Below are positions 8,789 through 17,768 of a stretch of 64,000 nt of DNA, piece by piece. Origin of the DNA: Microbulbifer sp. SAOS-129_SWC (lineage in GTDB: Bacteria > Pseudomonadota > Gammaproteobacteria > Pseudomonadales > Cellvibrionaceae). The stretch spans positions 3,901,001 through 3,965,000 of the forward strand of contig NZ_CP155567.1 of assembly GCF_039696035.1 (NCBI RefSeq), written 5' to 3'. Position 1 is the stretch's first letter. Every line of letters begins with the position of its first letter. Position numbers and translations under genes: made by a program. The notes below the pieces were generated by a model, which worked only from the letters and a program-made list of their open reading frames with translations, was not told the DNA's origin and ran no database searches.

Positions 8789-11700
8789 TTACTGTGCTGA
8801 TTGCAGCAGCTTTTCCAGGGTCGGCTCCATGGCCTTGGCCCAGATTTTATACCCGCGTTCGTTCGGGTGCAGGTGATCCGGCATAATGTCTTTACTCAGC
8901 ACACCATTCTTGTCCAGGAACTTGTCGCCAATATCCAGGTAGAAGATGTGCTGGTTGTCGGCGTAACCGGAAATGATCTGGTTGATCGCCTCGTTCACTT
9001 TGCGCATCGGCGCATCCGGCTGCTCCTCCCGCGGGAAGACGCCCAGTAGCAATATCCTGGTCGCCGGCAGGCGCTCGCGTACCTCGTCGAGCACTTTGCG
9101 CACGCCGGCCGCGGTGAGTTGCGGTTCGGTGAGCGACAGACCGGTGTTGTTGGTGCCGATCATGACCACCGCTACCTTCGGGTGAATACCGTCCAGTTCG
9201 CCGTGCTCCATGCGCCACAGCAGGTGCTCGGTGCGGTCGCCGCCGTAACCCAGATTTACCGCATTGCGGTCGCCGTAGTACTGCTTCCACACCGCCTTGC
9301 CGTCGGTTTCCCAGTGCTCGATGATCGAGTCACCCAGCCACAACAGATCAACGTTGCCCTGTGCCAGGCGCTGTTGCTTTTGTTTGAAGCGTTCATACCA
9401 CCAACCTTTGGACCAGTACTCGTGGCGCGGAACCGGCGTGGTAGTCAAGGTATGGTAGTCGGGACAGGTCTCGTTGGCCTTGCCTTTGCGGTCGAAACGC
9501 ACATCGGCCACTTCCAGCGCACCCACACCACCGGCAAGCAGTTCAAATGGGACGTTTATCGACTTGAAATCGTCCCCATCGTGGACAAAGCAGCTCAGGT
9601 TGAAGCTTTTGTGCTGCCAGCCCTTGCCGGCCATGGCTCGGGCCGAAGTCGTATAATCGAGGCGGCGCTCGCAGTTGTCGCCACACTTGATCACGATTGC
9701 CAGGTCGGCTTTGGTCAGGTCATCCACTTTCAGGTCAAAAGACAGGGTGCCCTTGTCGACAAAGCGCGACAGATCCAGCGGTTCGCCGTACTGGATACTC
9801 AGCCCCGACAGCCAGGTATCCTGCCAACTCACACGCAACGCGTCTTCCTGGCGATCCTTGTCGGTGGCCTCAACGGTGACGCGGCCACTCGGCAACCTGG
9901 CAAAAGCACCGCTCAGCATCTGATTCTGCTCGAAGTCGTTCAACTGTATGCCCCAGGGCTGCAGCGTGCGGCCGCCGACGAACAGGTCGATATGATCCGG
10001 CTGGCCGCGAGTCACACCGGCAACATTTTCGGCGAGCTTTTTCGGACCCTGTTTGGCAGAGGCGTAATCCAGGCCGTAACCGAAGGCGAACAGCGGATCG
10101 TATTTTTTCTCACCGACGTTGACTTCAGCCTGCAGCGGCAGCTTTGGCCAGGAGAACGACAGTTTGCCGCGGAAATCGTAGTTCGGCTCCCCGCTGGCCT
10201 TGGCCACAATCACGTCGGCGACCCCCTCGCCCTCGGTACCCGGCAGCCAGGCGGCCACGAATGCATCAGAGGCGTTCAGCTCCGGATTGACCCACAGCGG
10301 CCGGCCGGACAGGAATACCGATACCACCGGGATACCCCTGGCCTTGAACGACTTCAGCAGCGCCAGGCTTTTCTTGTTACCGGCTTCGAATTCCAGCGTA
10401 TTGCGGTCGCCCTGCCCCTCGGCATACGGGTGTTCGCCAAAGACCACCACAGCTACGTCGGGCTTGTGCTGGTAGCTGCCATCCGCGGACAGCGCGACGC
10501 TGCCGCCGGCCTTGTGCACCGCATTCCTGATGCCGGTATAGATGGACGTGGCTCCGGGGAATTTATCGTTGGGGATGCCCGCACCCTGCCAGCTGACACT
10601 CCAGCCGCCGGACTGCATGGCGATACTGTCGGCGCCCGGGCCGGTGACGAGGATGTTCTGTTTTGGATTCAACGGCAGCAGGCCGTGACGGTTTTTCAGC
10701 AATACCAGGCTCTCGCGCACCGCCTGTCGCGCCAGTGCGCGGTGTTCAGCACTGCCGACCACGTCTTCGCGCCCGGACAGGGCGCGCTGTGACGGCTTTT
10801 CGTCAAACAGCCCGGCGCGCAGTTTGACGCGCAGGTTGCGGCGCACTGCATCGTCGAGACGCTGCAGCGGAATTTCGCCGGCGCGCACCTGGTCGAGGGT
10901 ATTTTTGATCATCGCCTTCCAGTCATAGGTGACCATCAGCAGGTCGATGCCGGCGTTGATCGCCTGCGGGCAGCTGTCATTGGTGCAACCCGGCACCTGA
11001 CCGTGGCCGTTCCAGTCGCTGACCACCAGGCCGTCGAAGCCCATGCGCTGCTTCAACACGTCGGTGAGCAGGTACTGGTTGCCGTGGTTCTTTTCACCGT
11101 TCCAGGAAGAGAAGCTGGCCATCACCGTCTGCACACCGGCCTCGATCGCCGGCGGGTAGCCGGCATTGTGGATCTGCACCAGCTCGCGCTCATCGATCTG
11201 CGCATTGCCCTGGTCGTCGCCACCGGTAGTACCGCCATCGGCGAGAAAATGCTTGGCGGTGGCGATCACATGTTTTTCATCGAGGAATTGTTGATCGCCG
11301 GGCTCACCGCCCTGCAGGCCCTCGACCATGGCACCGGCATACTGGCGCACCAGATCCGGGTTTTCGGAGTAACTCTCGTAAGTGCGGCCCCACAGGTCAT
11401 TTTGCGCAACAGCGAGGGTCGGAGCGAAGACCCACTCGACACCGGTGGTGCGCACTTCCGCTGCGGTGGCACTGCCGATGGCGCGAATCAGTTTGGGATC
11501 GCGGGCGGCGCCGAGGCCGATATTGTGCGGGAACAACGTCGCACCGATCAGGTTGCCATTGCCATGCACGGCGTCGGTACCCCAGAAAATCGGGATGGCT
11601 GTGCGACCGCCGCTCGTGTCCATGGATGCATCGTAGAAAGCGTCGGCCAGTTTCACCCAGTCATCAGGGCCCGCATCCGCCTTGCGATACGGCATGGAAC

Positions 11701-11995
11701 CGCCGCCGTTCAGCACCGACCCAATATGGTATTGGCGCACTTCCTCGGGGGTAATCGACTGGATTTCCGCCTGCATGATCTGGCCGACTTTTTCTTCCAG
11801 CGTCATTTTCTTCAGCAGCGCGTCCACGCGCTGCTCGATGGCGGGATCTGCGGCCGGGCTGGATACCTGCGGCCACAGTTTGATCTGGTGTTGCGGCTGT
11901 TTGGGCGTGTTGGCAAACGCAGCGCCAGCGGGCAATAGCAGCGCGCTGGCAATCAGGACGGACAGTTTTCTGACGGCTCGGTGGTTACTTCTCAT
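8789..11995 (-). CDS. Bifunctional fusion: GH3 exo-glycosidase plus C-terminal SGNH/GDSL esterase
   Basis: This protein has about 1068 residues. ATG 11995 gives a clean signal peptide (LSVLIASALLLPAGAAFA); a TTG at 12019 would add eight residues. Residues 40-640 are GH3 with nucleophile Asp (about 327) in LVVSDWNGH. Residues 645-840 are an ExoP-like sandwich. From about 880 to the end is a complete SGNH hydrolase: LLWLGDSIIEHW (nucleophile Ser about 890), NLGYGGDRTEHLLW, VVMIGTNNTG and DHLHPNERGY (catalytic Asp/His). Standalone enzymes of this SGNH type deacetylate sugars or xylan. The arrangement suggests one protein that removes acetyl groups and cleaves the glycosidic bond. It is the first glycosidase after xylD in the same transcription direction (84-base gap). 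Confidence 0.9.
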   Translation of the reverse strand: MRSNHRAVRKLSVLIASALLLPAGAAFANTPKQPQHQIKLWPQVSSPAADPAIEQRVDALLKKMTLEEKVGQIMQAEIQSITPEEVRQYHIGSVLNGGGSMPYRKADAGPDDWVKLADAFYDASMDTSGGRTAIPIFWGTDAVHGNGNLIGATLFPHNIGLGAARDPKLIRAIGSATAAEVRTTGVEWVFAPTLAVAQNDLWGRTYESYSENPDLVRQYAGAMVEGLQGGEPGDQQFLDEKHVIATAKHFLADGGTTGGDDQGNAQIDERELVQIHNAGYPPAIEAGVQTVMASFSSWNGEKNHGNQYLLTDVLKQRMGFDGLVVSDWNGHGQVPGCTNDSCPQAINAGIDLLMVTYDWKAMIKNTLDQVRAGEIPLQRLDDAVRRNLRVKLRAGLFDEKPSQRALSGREDVVGSAEHRALARQAVRESLVLLKNRHGLLPLNPKQNILVTGPGADSIAMQSGGWSVSWQGAGIPNDKFPGATSIYTGIRNAVHKAGGSVALSADGSYQHKPDVAVVVFGEHPYAEGQGDRNTLEFEAGNKKSLALLKSFKARGIPVVSVFLSGRPLWVNPELNASDAFVAAWLPGTEGEGVADVIVAKASGEPNYDFRGKLSFSWPKLPLQAEVNVGEKKYDPLFAFGYGLDYASAKQGPKKLAENVAGVTRGQPDHIDLFVGGRTLQPWGIQLNDFEQNQMLSGAFARLPSGRVTVEATDKDRQEDALRVSWQDTWLSGLSIQYGEPLDLSRFVDKGTLSFDLKVDDLTKADLAIVIKCGDNCERRLDYTTSARAMAGKGWQHKSFNLSCFVHDGDDFKSINVPFELLAGGVGALEVADVRFDRKGKANETCPDYHTLTTTPVPRHEYWSKGWWYERFKQKQQRLAQGNVDLLWLGDSIIEHWETDGKAVWKQYYGDRNAVNLGYGGDRTEHLLWRMEHGELDGIHPKVAVVMIGTNNTGLSLTEPQLTAAGVRKVLDEVRERLPATRILLLGVFPREEQPDAPMRKVNEAINQIISGYADNQHIFYLDIGDKFLDKNGVLSKDIMPDHLHPNERGYKIWAKAMEPTLEKLLQSAQ

Positions 11996-12079
11996 CGCTA
12001 TCGGCTTTTTATTTAACAATTCATTTCTGCGGCGCGCCGGATACTCAGTGCCGACACACCGCGCTTGCAGGCCGGAAAC

Positions 12080-13870
12080 TCAGTGGGAGTTGCGCGGCGT
12101 TCCGTGTTTTTCGACGATGCGCAAATGCTGTTCCTCGGTGGCCATATCGCCGCCGTCGGACAATTGGGTAACGGACTGGCGATAGATCTCCTGCCAGGGC
12201 GTCTGGTTGACCAGGCGCAGCGGCTCGTGATTGGCGCGGCGCTGCTGCAGCTCCGCGTCATCGACCAGCACATTCACGCGGTTGTTGTTCAGATCGATCT
12301 CCACCACATCATTCATCTGCAGCAGTGCCAGGCCGCCACCGGCGGCGGCTTCTGGCGAGGCGTTGAGAATCGACGGGCTGGCAGAAGTGCCACTCTGGCG
12401 GCCATCACCGATACAGGGCAGGCAGTTGATGCCGCGCTTGATCAGATATTCCGGCGGGCGCATGTTCACCACTTCGGCGGAACCGGGATAACCCAGCGGG
12501 CCGCAGTTGCGGATTATCAGAATGCAGTTTTCGTCCACATCCAGCGCCGGGTCGTCGATACGGTGGTGGTAGTCCTCGGGGCCGTCGAAGACGATGGCGC
12601 GACCGCGCAACACGTTGAGGTGCTCCGGGTTCGAGAGATATTTACCGCGGAAATCATCGCCAATCACGGACTTTTTCATGATCGCGGAATCGAACAGGTT
12701 GCCGCTCATCACGGCGAAGCCGGCGTTCTCCATCATCGGTGCGGCGTAGGGCAGGATGACGTTTTCGTTGTGGGAACCCTGCTCACTGTAGTTTTCAGCG
12801 ATGGTTTTGCCACTCACGGTACGGCAGTCGCCACTGGCAACTCCGGCGCGCAGCAGTTCGCCCATCACCGCAGGAACGCCGCCGGCGCGGTAGAAATCCT
12901 CGCCCAGGTATTCACCCGCCGGTTGGCAGTTCACCAGCAACGGAATTTTCTCACCGTGCAGCTGCCAGTCTTCGATCGAGAGTTCCACGCCCATATGATT
13001 GGCGATGGCCTGCAGGTGCGGCGGCGCGTTGGTGGAGCCACCGATGGCGGAACAGAGGCGGATGGCGTTGAGGAAAGCGTCGCGGGTCATGATGTCGGAG
13101 GGCTTGAGATCCTCCCACACCATATCGACGATACGCAGGCCGGTGTAATAGGCGATGGCCGGGCGCTCTTTGTAGGGCGCGGGAATCGCGGCGCAACCGG
13201 GCAGCGACATGCCCAGCGCTTCGGCCAGGCTGTTCATGGTCAGCGCGGTGCCCATGGTATTGCAGTGACCGGAGGACGGTGCGGAACTGGTGACGTTCTG
13301 CATAAACTGCTCGTAGTCGATATCGCCGCGGGCGTAATCTTCGCGCGAACTCCAGATAATCGAACCGGAGCCGACTCGTTTTTCGACACTGTTTCTGGTG
13401 TCCCAGCCATTCAGCATGGGGCCACCGGACAGCACGACCGAGGGAATGTTTACCGCCGCGGCGGCCATCAGCAATGCCGGGGTGGTTTTGTCACAACCGG
13501 TGGTGAGCACGACGCCGTCGAGCGGGTAACCGTAGAGAATCTCCACCAGGCCGAGGAAGGCGAGGTTGCGATCCAGTGCGGCGGTGGGGCGCTTACCCAT
13601 TTCATGAATGGCGTGCACCGGAAACTCAAACGGGATGCCGCCGGCATCGCGAATACCATCGCGCACGCGTTTGGCCAATTCCATATGGTGGCGGTTACAC
13701 GGCGCCAGGTCGCTGCCGGTCTGGGCGATACCGATGATCGGCTTGCCCGACTGCAGCTCCTCACGGGTAAGGCCGTAGTTCAGGTAGCGCTCGATATAAA
13801 TGGCGGTCTGGTCCGGCTGACTAGGATCGTTGAACCAATCGGTGCTGCGGAGTTTGCGCTGTTTATTCAT
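12080..13870 (-). CDS. xylD: D-xylonate dehydratase (IlvD/Edd family)
   Basis: This 596-residue protein is the usual length for pentonate dehydratases. The family signatures are present: IAQTGSDLAPCNRHH, LTTGCDKTTPALLMA and SGHCNTMGTALTMNSL, each supplying an iron-sulfur cluster cysteine. The N-terminus (KLRSTDWFNDP...ERYLNYGLTREEL) is typical of sugar-acid rather than branched-chain dehydratases. It converts D-xylonate to 2-keto-3-deoxy-D-xylonate in the Weimberg pathway. All the other pathway genes are next to it, which makes xylonate more likely than arabonate, although closely related enzymes accept L-arabonate. It lies 210 bases downstream of xylA and 84 bases upstream of the GH3-SGNH gene. 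Confidence 0.9.
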   Translation of the reverse strand: MNKQRKLRSTDWFNDPSQPDQTAIYIERYLNYGLTREELQSGKPIIGIAQTGSDLAPCNRHHMELAKRVRDGIRDAGGIPFEFPVHAIHEMGKRPTAALDRNLAFLGLVEILYGYPLDGVVLTTGCDKTTPALLMAAAAVNIPSVVLSGGPMLNGWDTRNSVEKRVGSGSIIWSSREDYARGDIDYEQFMQNVTSSAPSSGHCNTMGTALTMNSLAEALGMSLPGCAAIPAPYKERPAIAYYTGLRIVDMVWEDLKPSDIMTRDAFLNAIRLCSAIGGSTNAPPHLQAIANHMGVELSIEDWQLHGEKIPLLVNCQPAGEYLGEDFYRAGGVPAVMGELLRAGVASGDCRTVSGKTIAENYSEQGSHNENVILPYAAPMMENAGFAVMSGNLFDSAIMKKSVIGDDFRGKYLSNPEHLNVLRGRAIVFDGPEDYHHRIDDPALDVDENCILIIRNCGPLGYPGSAEVVNMRPPEYLIKRGINCLPCIGDGRQSGTSASPSILNASPEAAAGGGLALLQMNDVVEIDLNNNRVNVLVDDAELQQRRANHEPLRLVNQTPWQEIYRQSVTQLSDGGDMATEEQHLRIVEKHGTPRNSH

Positions 13871-14000
13871 CGGTTAAGTCTTACAAATTTATTCAAGTTT
13901 AATTTTCCCACCTGGAGATTTTTTTGGGGAAAATCACGGTCACTGCTTAATTCGATTTCATCGCACTGGCAGCGGACTGGTACCCCAGCATGTCCTGGTG

Positions 14001-14022
14001 CGACCCTGCATCCACAGGGTCG
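14001..14022. other. Perfect 8-bp hairpin in the 210-bp xylA-xylD spacer
   Basis: CGACCCTG (14001-14008) and CAGGGTCG (14015-14022) pair perfectly around a 6-base loop. The hairpin lies about 60 bases after the xylA stop in the direction of transcription. No T-run follows on either strand, so it is more likely an mRNA-processing or stabilising hairpin than an intrinsic terminator. The AT-rich stretch nearer xylD (13880-13930) could hold a separate xylD promoter, but I see no xylR palindrome there. Confidence 0.5.
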
Positions 14023-14080
14023 GAGGGAAGCACTTTCCGCCCCCTCCCGAACTCCGATCACGGTCTCGTAAATTCCCGCT

Positions 14081-15517
14081 TCACGCCGACGTATAAGCTG
14101 TTTTCACCGTTGTATAAAACTCCCGCGCATAACTGCCCTGCTCCCGCGCGCCGTAACTGGAGCCCTTGCGACCGCCGAAGGGCACGTGGTAATCCACTCC
14201 CGCAGTGGGCACGTTGACCATAACCATGCCGGCCTGGGAGAAGCGCTTGAAGTGGCTGGCGTGTTTCAGCGACTGGGTGACAATGCCGGCGGACAGGCCA
14301 AACTCGGTGTCGTTGGCCACTGCCAGCGCTTGCTCGTAATCGTCGGCGCGAATGACCGAGGCCACCGGGCCGAAAATTTCCTCGCGGTTGATGCGCATGT
14401 CGGCGGTGGTTTCGGTAAACAGTGCCGGCGTCAGATAGAAGCCGGGAGTCGCGCGCTCCACGCGCTCGCCACCGCACAGCAGCTGCGCGCCCTCGTCACT
14501 GCCGATATTGATATAGTCCTGGTCCTGCTGCAGCTGGCGCTCGTCGACCACCGGGCCGATATGAGTGCCGTCTTTGAGCGCATCGTCCACTACCAGACCG
14601 TTCAGGCGCTCGACCACCGCTTCGATAAAGCGGTCGTGTATGCCGGCGGTAACGACCAGGCGGCTGGAGGCGGTACAGCGCTGGCCGGTGGAGAAGAAGG
14701 CACCATTTACGGCGCACTCGACCGCAGTATCGAGATCCGCATCATCGAGCACCACCAGCGGGTTCTTGCCACCCATTTCCAGTTGCACTTTGGCCATACG
14801 CCCGATGGCGGCCGCGGCGATATTCCTGCCGGTGTTCTGGGAACCGGTAAAACTCACGGCATCGACGTGCGGGTGGTTTACCAGTGCGTCGCCAATCACG
14901 CGCCCGGGGCCCATGGCGAGGTTGAAGACACCAGCGGGCACCCCGGCCGCGACGATAATTTCCGCCAGCGCGTGGGCGGAGCCGGGCACCAGTTCCGCTG
15001 GCTTGAACACCACACAGTTGCCGTAGGCCAGTGCCGGGGCGATCTTCCAGGCGGGAATGGCGATGGGAAAATTCCACGGCGTAATCAGGCCGATCACACC
15101 GAGGGGCTCGCGGGTGACCGAGACATCCAGGCCGGGCCGCACGGACGGCTGCAGTTCACCGCGCAGCTGCAGGACTTCACCGGCGAAGTATTTGAAGATC
15201 TGTCCGGCACGCGCGACCTCGCCGGTGGCTTCCGGCAGCGTCTTGCCCTCTTCACGGGCAAGCAGCCGGCCCAGCTCGACGCGGCGATCGAGAATTGCCT
15301 GGCCGATACGATCGAGGATTTCGCTGCGCGCCTGGATCGAACCGGTGGACCAGGCGGGAAAGGCGCGCCGCGCCGCCAGCACCGCCTCTTCCAGCTGCGC
15401 GGTGCCAGCCTGGGCGTACTCGCCGATTACGTCATTGGTATCCGACGGGTTGATATTGGCGATTGCGTCCTCGCCGTCGACCCATTCGCCGGCGATATAG
15501 TTTTTCTTGAGAGTCAT
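14081..15517 (-). CDS. xylA: 2,5-dioxovalerate (alpha-ketoglutarate semialdehyde) dehydrogenase
   Basis: This 478-residue protein is a standard aldehyde dehydrogenase. It shows TPWNFPIAIPAWKIAPAL, the NAD(P)-binding FTGSQNTG, the general-base Glu in LEMGGKNPLVV and the nucleophile Cys in GQRCTASSRLVV. In the Weimberg route this enzyme oxidises 2,5-dioxopentanoate to 2-oxoglutarate, delivering xylose carbon to the TCA cycle. The specific assignment rests on its place between xylX (71-base gap upstream) and xylD; the sequence alone only shows the ALDH family. The name follows Caulobacter and is not the xylose isomerase xylA of enteric bacteria. Confidence 0.88.
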   Translation of the reverse strand: MTLKKNYIAGEWVDGEDAIANINPSDTNDVIGEYAQAGTAQLEEAVLAARRAFPAWSTGSIQARSEILDRIGQAILDRRVELGRLLAREEGKTLPEATGEVARAGQIFKYFAGEVLQLRGELQPSVRPGLDVSVTREPLGVIGLITPWNFPIAIPAWKIAPALAYGNCVVFKPAELVPGSAHALAEIIVAAGVPAGVFNLAMGPGRVIGDALVNHPHVDAVSFTGSQNTGRNIAAAAIGRMAKVQLEMGGKNPLVVLDDADLDTAVECAVNGAFFSTGQRCTASSRLVVTAGIHDRFIEAVVERLNGLVVDDALKDGTHIGPVVDERQLQQDQDYINIGSDEGAQLLCGGERVERATPGFYLTPALFTETTADMRINREEIFGPVASVIRADDYEQALAVANDTEFGLSAGIVTQSLKHASHFKRFSQAGMVMVNVPTAGVDYHVPFGGRKGSSYGAREQGSYAREFYTTVKTAYTSA

Positions 15518-15588
15518 GATTTACCTCGCATTCAAATTTTCTGTGGTGCGCACACTCGCCGGGCTCGCCCCGACCAGGTTGCCCCCGC

Positions 15589-16785
15589 TTACAGCAGTCC
15601 GCGGCTCGCCAGGTTGCGCATCAGCGCGGCGATGCCGAAGGTCCAGGGCCGCGCCTGGTCACTGAAGGTCACGGTATTGATCAGCGCGCCCAGCTTCGGC
15701 GAGCGAATCGTCACGCGGTCGCCGGTCTTGTGGGTGAAGCCCTTGCCGGCGCCGTCGCGATCCTGGGTCGGTGCGAACAGGGTGCCGGTGAACAGGGCCA
15801 GGCCGTCCGGGTACTGATGGTTCGGGCCGATGGTCTGCTCTACCAGGTTCAGCGGGTCGCGGCTGATCTCGGTCATCGGGCTGACTTCACTCAGGGTGAA
15901 CCCATCTTGGCCGGCAATTTCCAGTGTCACTTCGGCGGTGCGCACGTCGTCGATGGAAAAGGTTTCGTCGAACAGGCGCACGAAGGGGCCGACGGAACAG
16001 GACGCATTGTTGTCTTTGGCCTTGCCCAGCAGCAGCGCGCTGCGGCCTTCGATATCGCGCAGGTTGACGTCGTTGCCGAGCGTTGCGCCGACGGTGTTGC
16101 CGCGGCTGTCGACAATCAGCACCACTTCCGGCTCGGGGTTGTTCCACGAGGAAATCGGGTGGACGCCCACCTGCTCACCGGGGCCGACGGCAGACAGGCA
16201 CTGTGCCTTGGTAAACACTTCCGCCAGTGGACCGATGCCCACTTCCAGGTACTGCGACCAGATGCCGGCTTCCTGCAGGGCCGCTTTCAGGGTTTCCGCT
16301 TCGTCGGAGCCCGGCACCACTGCGGAAATATCGCCGCCCATCTTGTCCGTCAGCTGTGCGCGGATTTCCCGCGCCTTGGCCGGATCGCCGCCGGCGCGCT
16401 CTTCGATCACCCGCTCCAGCATGCTGCACACAAAGGTCACACCGCAGGCCTTGATCGCGTGCAGGTCGACCGGGGCGAGGAAGTGTGGCAATGCCACATC
16501 GCGCTTTTCACTGAGTGTGTTGCGCACGATTGCATCGACAGAGCCGATGCGGGCCGCCTTCGAGAGATCGGCGCTGGCGGCGGCAAAGCCGGCTTCGAGC
16601 AGTTGCGCCAGCGTCGGTGCCAGCGCACTCAGGTCGAAGACGCCGTCGGCGCACAGCCACACCGGGCTGGGTCCGGCGATGCCCGACGGGTTCAGTGCCG
16701 CGGGCACCCAGGCGCGGCCGAGCAGTGTGCCGGCAAGACCGTCTTCGGGCAGAATTTGGCGGGGCTCAATGGCGCTTGTGGTCAT
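15589..16785 (-). CDS. xylX: 2-keto-3-deoxy-D-xylonate dehydratase (fumarylacetoacetate hydrolase fold)
   Basis: This 398-residue protein matches the XylX-type branch of the FAH superfamily in length and pattern. It has the Glu-x-Glu metal pair in NNPEPEVVLIV, followed by GNDVNLRDIEGRSALLL and a C-terminal GDRVTIRSPKLG segment. The enzyme dehydrates 2-keto-3-deoxyxylonate to 2,5-dioxopentanoate. FAH-fold enzymes do many C-C and C-O bond cleavages, so the call depends partly on the surrounding pathway genes. An almost perfect xylR palindrome lies 26-39 bases before the start codon in the 84-base spacer after xylC, which implies that xylX has its own regulated promoter. Confidence 0.87.
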   Translation of the reverse strand: MTTSAIEPRQILPEDGLAGTLLGRAWVPAALNPSGIAGPSPVWLCADGVFDLSALAPTLAQLLEAGFAAASADLSKAARIGSVDAIVRNTLSEKRDVALPHFLAPVDLHAIKACGVTFVCSMLERVIEERAGGDPAKAREIRAQLTDKMGGDISAVVPGSDEAETLKAALQEAGIWSQYLEVGIGPLAEVFTKAQCLSAVGPGEQVGVHPISSWNNPEPEVVLIVDSRGNTVGATLGNDVNLRDIEGRSALLLGKAKDNNASCSVGPFVRLFDETFSIDDVRTAEVTLEIAGQDGFTLSEVSPMTEISRDPLNLVEQTIGPNHQYPDGLALFTGTLFAPTQDRDGAGKGFTHKTGDRVTIRSPKLGALINTVTFSDQARPWTFGIAALMRNLASRGLL

Positions 16786-16810
16786 GGTTTACATCCGTTT
16801 TCAGTTTTGA

Positions 16811-16824
16811 AGTAAACGTTTACA
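16811..16824. promoter_or_regulatory. Predicted XylR operator upstream of xylX
   Basis: AGTAAACGTTTACA contains the 12-base palindrome GTAAACGTTTAC and differs from the perfect site by one outer base. It sits 26-39 bases before the xylX start in the spacer after xylC. Its CG-centred symmetry is typical of LacI-family operators. It indicates an internal regulated promoter within the xylose gene series. Confidence 0.75.
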
Positions 16825-16869
16825 TCGGTTAATCAGAAAAAGACCGCGAACGGCCTTGTCAATGCACAC

Positions 16870-17757
16870 TCAGCCGCGAAACAGCGGCTGTGCGACACCT
16901 TTTATACCGGGGTTGCAGCGGAACAGGCCTCCGGCGAGCGGCTGCCCGGCCAGCTCCCGGTCACTGAGTCCCTTGCGCGCAGTGGTGATAAACAAGGTGT
17001 CCAGCTGCGCGCCGGCGAAGGTGCAGCTGGTGACATTGGCCACCGGCAGTTCGATACGGCCGATGGCCTCGCCGTGCGGCGAAAAGCGGGTGATGCCCCA
17101 GCCATTCCAGTGGCACAGCCAGATGCAGCCGTCGGCGTCGACCGTCAGGCCGTCGGGATAACCGGAGGCTTCCGGCAACTCGAGGAGCACGCGCTTGTTG
17201 CGCGCGCGGCCGCTCCCATCCAGATCGAAGGCATAGACGGTGCGCGCCAGCGTGTCGTTGTGGTACAGGGTACGGCCGTCAGGACTGAACGCCGGACCGT
17301 TGGTGATCACGTAGCCGTCGTCCACCGGCTGCCAGTTGAGGCCGGGATCGAGGCGGTAGAGCACGCCGCTGGGGCGCTCTTCTGAATCATCCATACTGCC
17401 GGCCCAGAAGTTGCCCTGCGCATCCACCTTGCCGTCATTGAAGCGGTTTCCCGATCGATCTGCTTCGGGGCCGCCCAGTGGCTCTACACGGGCTTCATCA
17501 CCACCCAGGTCGATGGTGGCAAAGCCCTCGCGGAAGGTGCCGATAAAGCCGCCGCCGGCGCGCGGCGCCAGCGCGCTGAGCGGACTGTCGAACTGCCAGC
17601 TGCGCCGCGCGCCGTCGTCGAAGCCGTAGCGGTGCAGCTGCATCTGCTTGATATCCACCCAGTAGAGCGCGCTTTCGCGCGCGACCCACAGCGGGCCCTC
17701 ACCGAGGGTCGCCGCCGCGGGCCAGACGCATTGCAGATCGTTGCCGTGCTGTTGCAT
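16870..17757 (-). CDS. xylC: Xylonolactonase, SMP-30/gluconolactonase family
   Basis: This 295-residue six-bladed propeller protein has the divalent-metal ligands of the SMP-30 family: Glu in LGEGPLWV, Asn in NRFNDGKVDAQGNFWAG, Asn in ITNGPAFSPDGRTLYHND and Asp in GYPDGLTVDADGCIWL. There is no signal peptide, so it acts in the cytoplasm. It hydrolyses D-xylono-lactone to D-xylonate. It begins 11 bases after the sugar porter stop, so these two genes are co-transcribed. Closely related proteins hydrolyse glucono- or arabono-lactone; the neighbours point to xylose. Confidence 0.87.
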   Translation of the reverse strand: MQQHGNDLQCVWPAAATLGEGPLWVARESALYWVDIKQMQLHRYGFDDGARRSWQFDSPLSALAPRAGGGFIGTFREGFATIDLGGDEARVEPLGGPEADRSGNRFNDGKVDAQGNFWAGSMDDSEERPSGVLYRLDPGLNWQPVDDGYVITNGPAFSPDGRTLYHNDTLARTVYAFDLDGSGRARNKRVLLELPEASGYPDGLTVDADGCIWLCHWNGWGITRFSPHGEAIGRIELPVANVTSCTFAGAQLDTLFITTARKGLSDRELAGQPLAGGLFRCNPGIKGVAQPLFRG

Positions 17758-17768
17758 CTCTCGCTACC

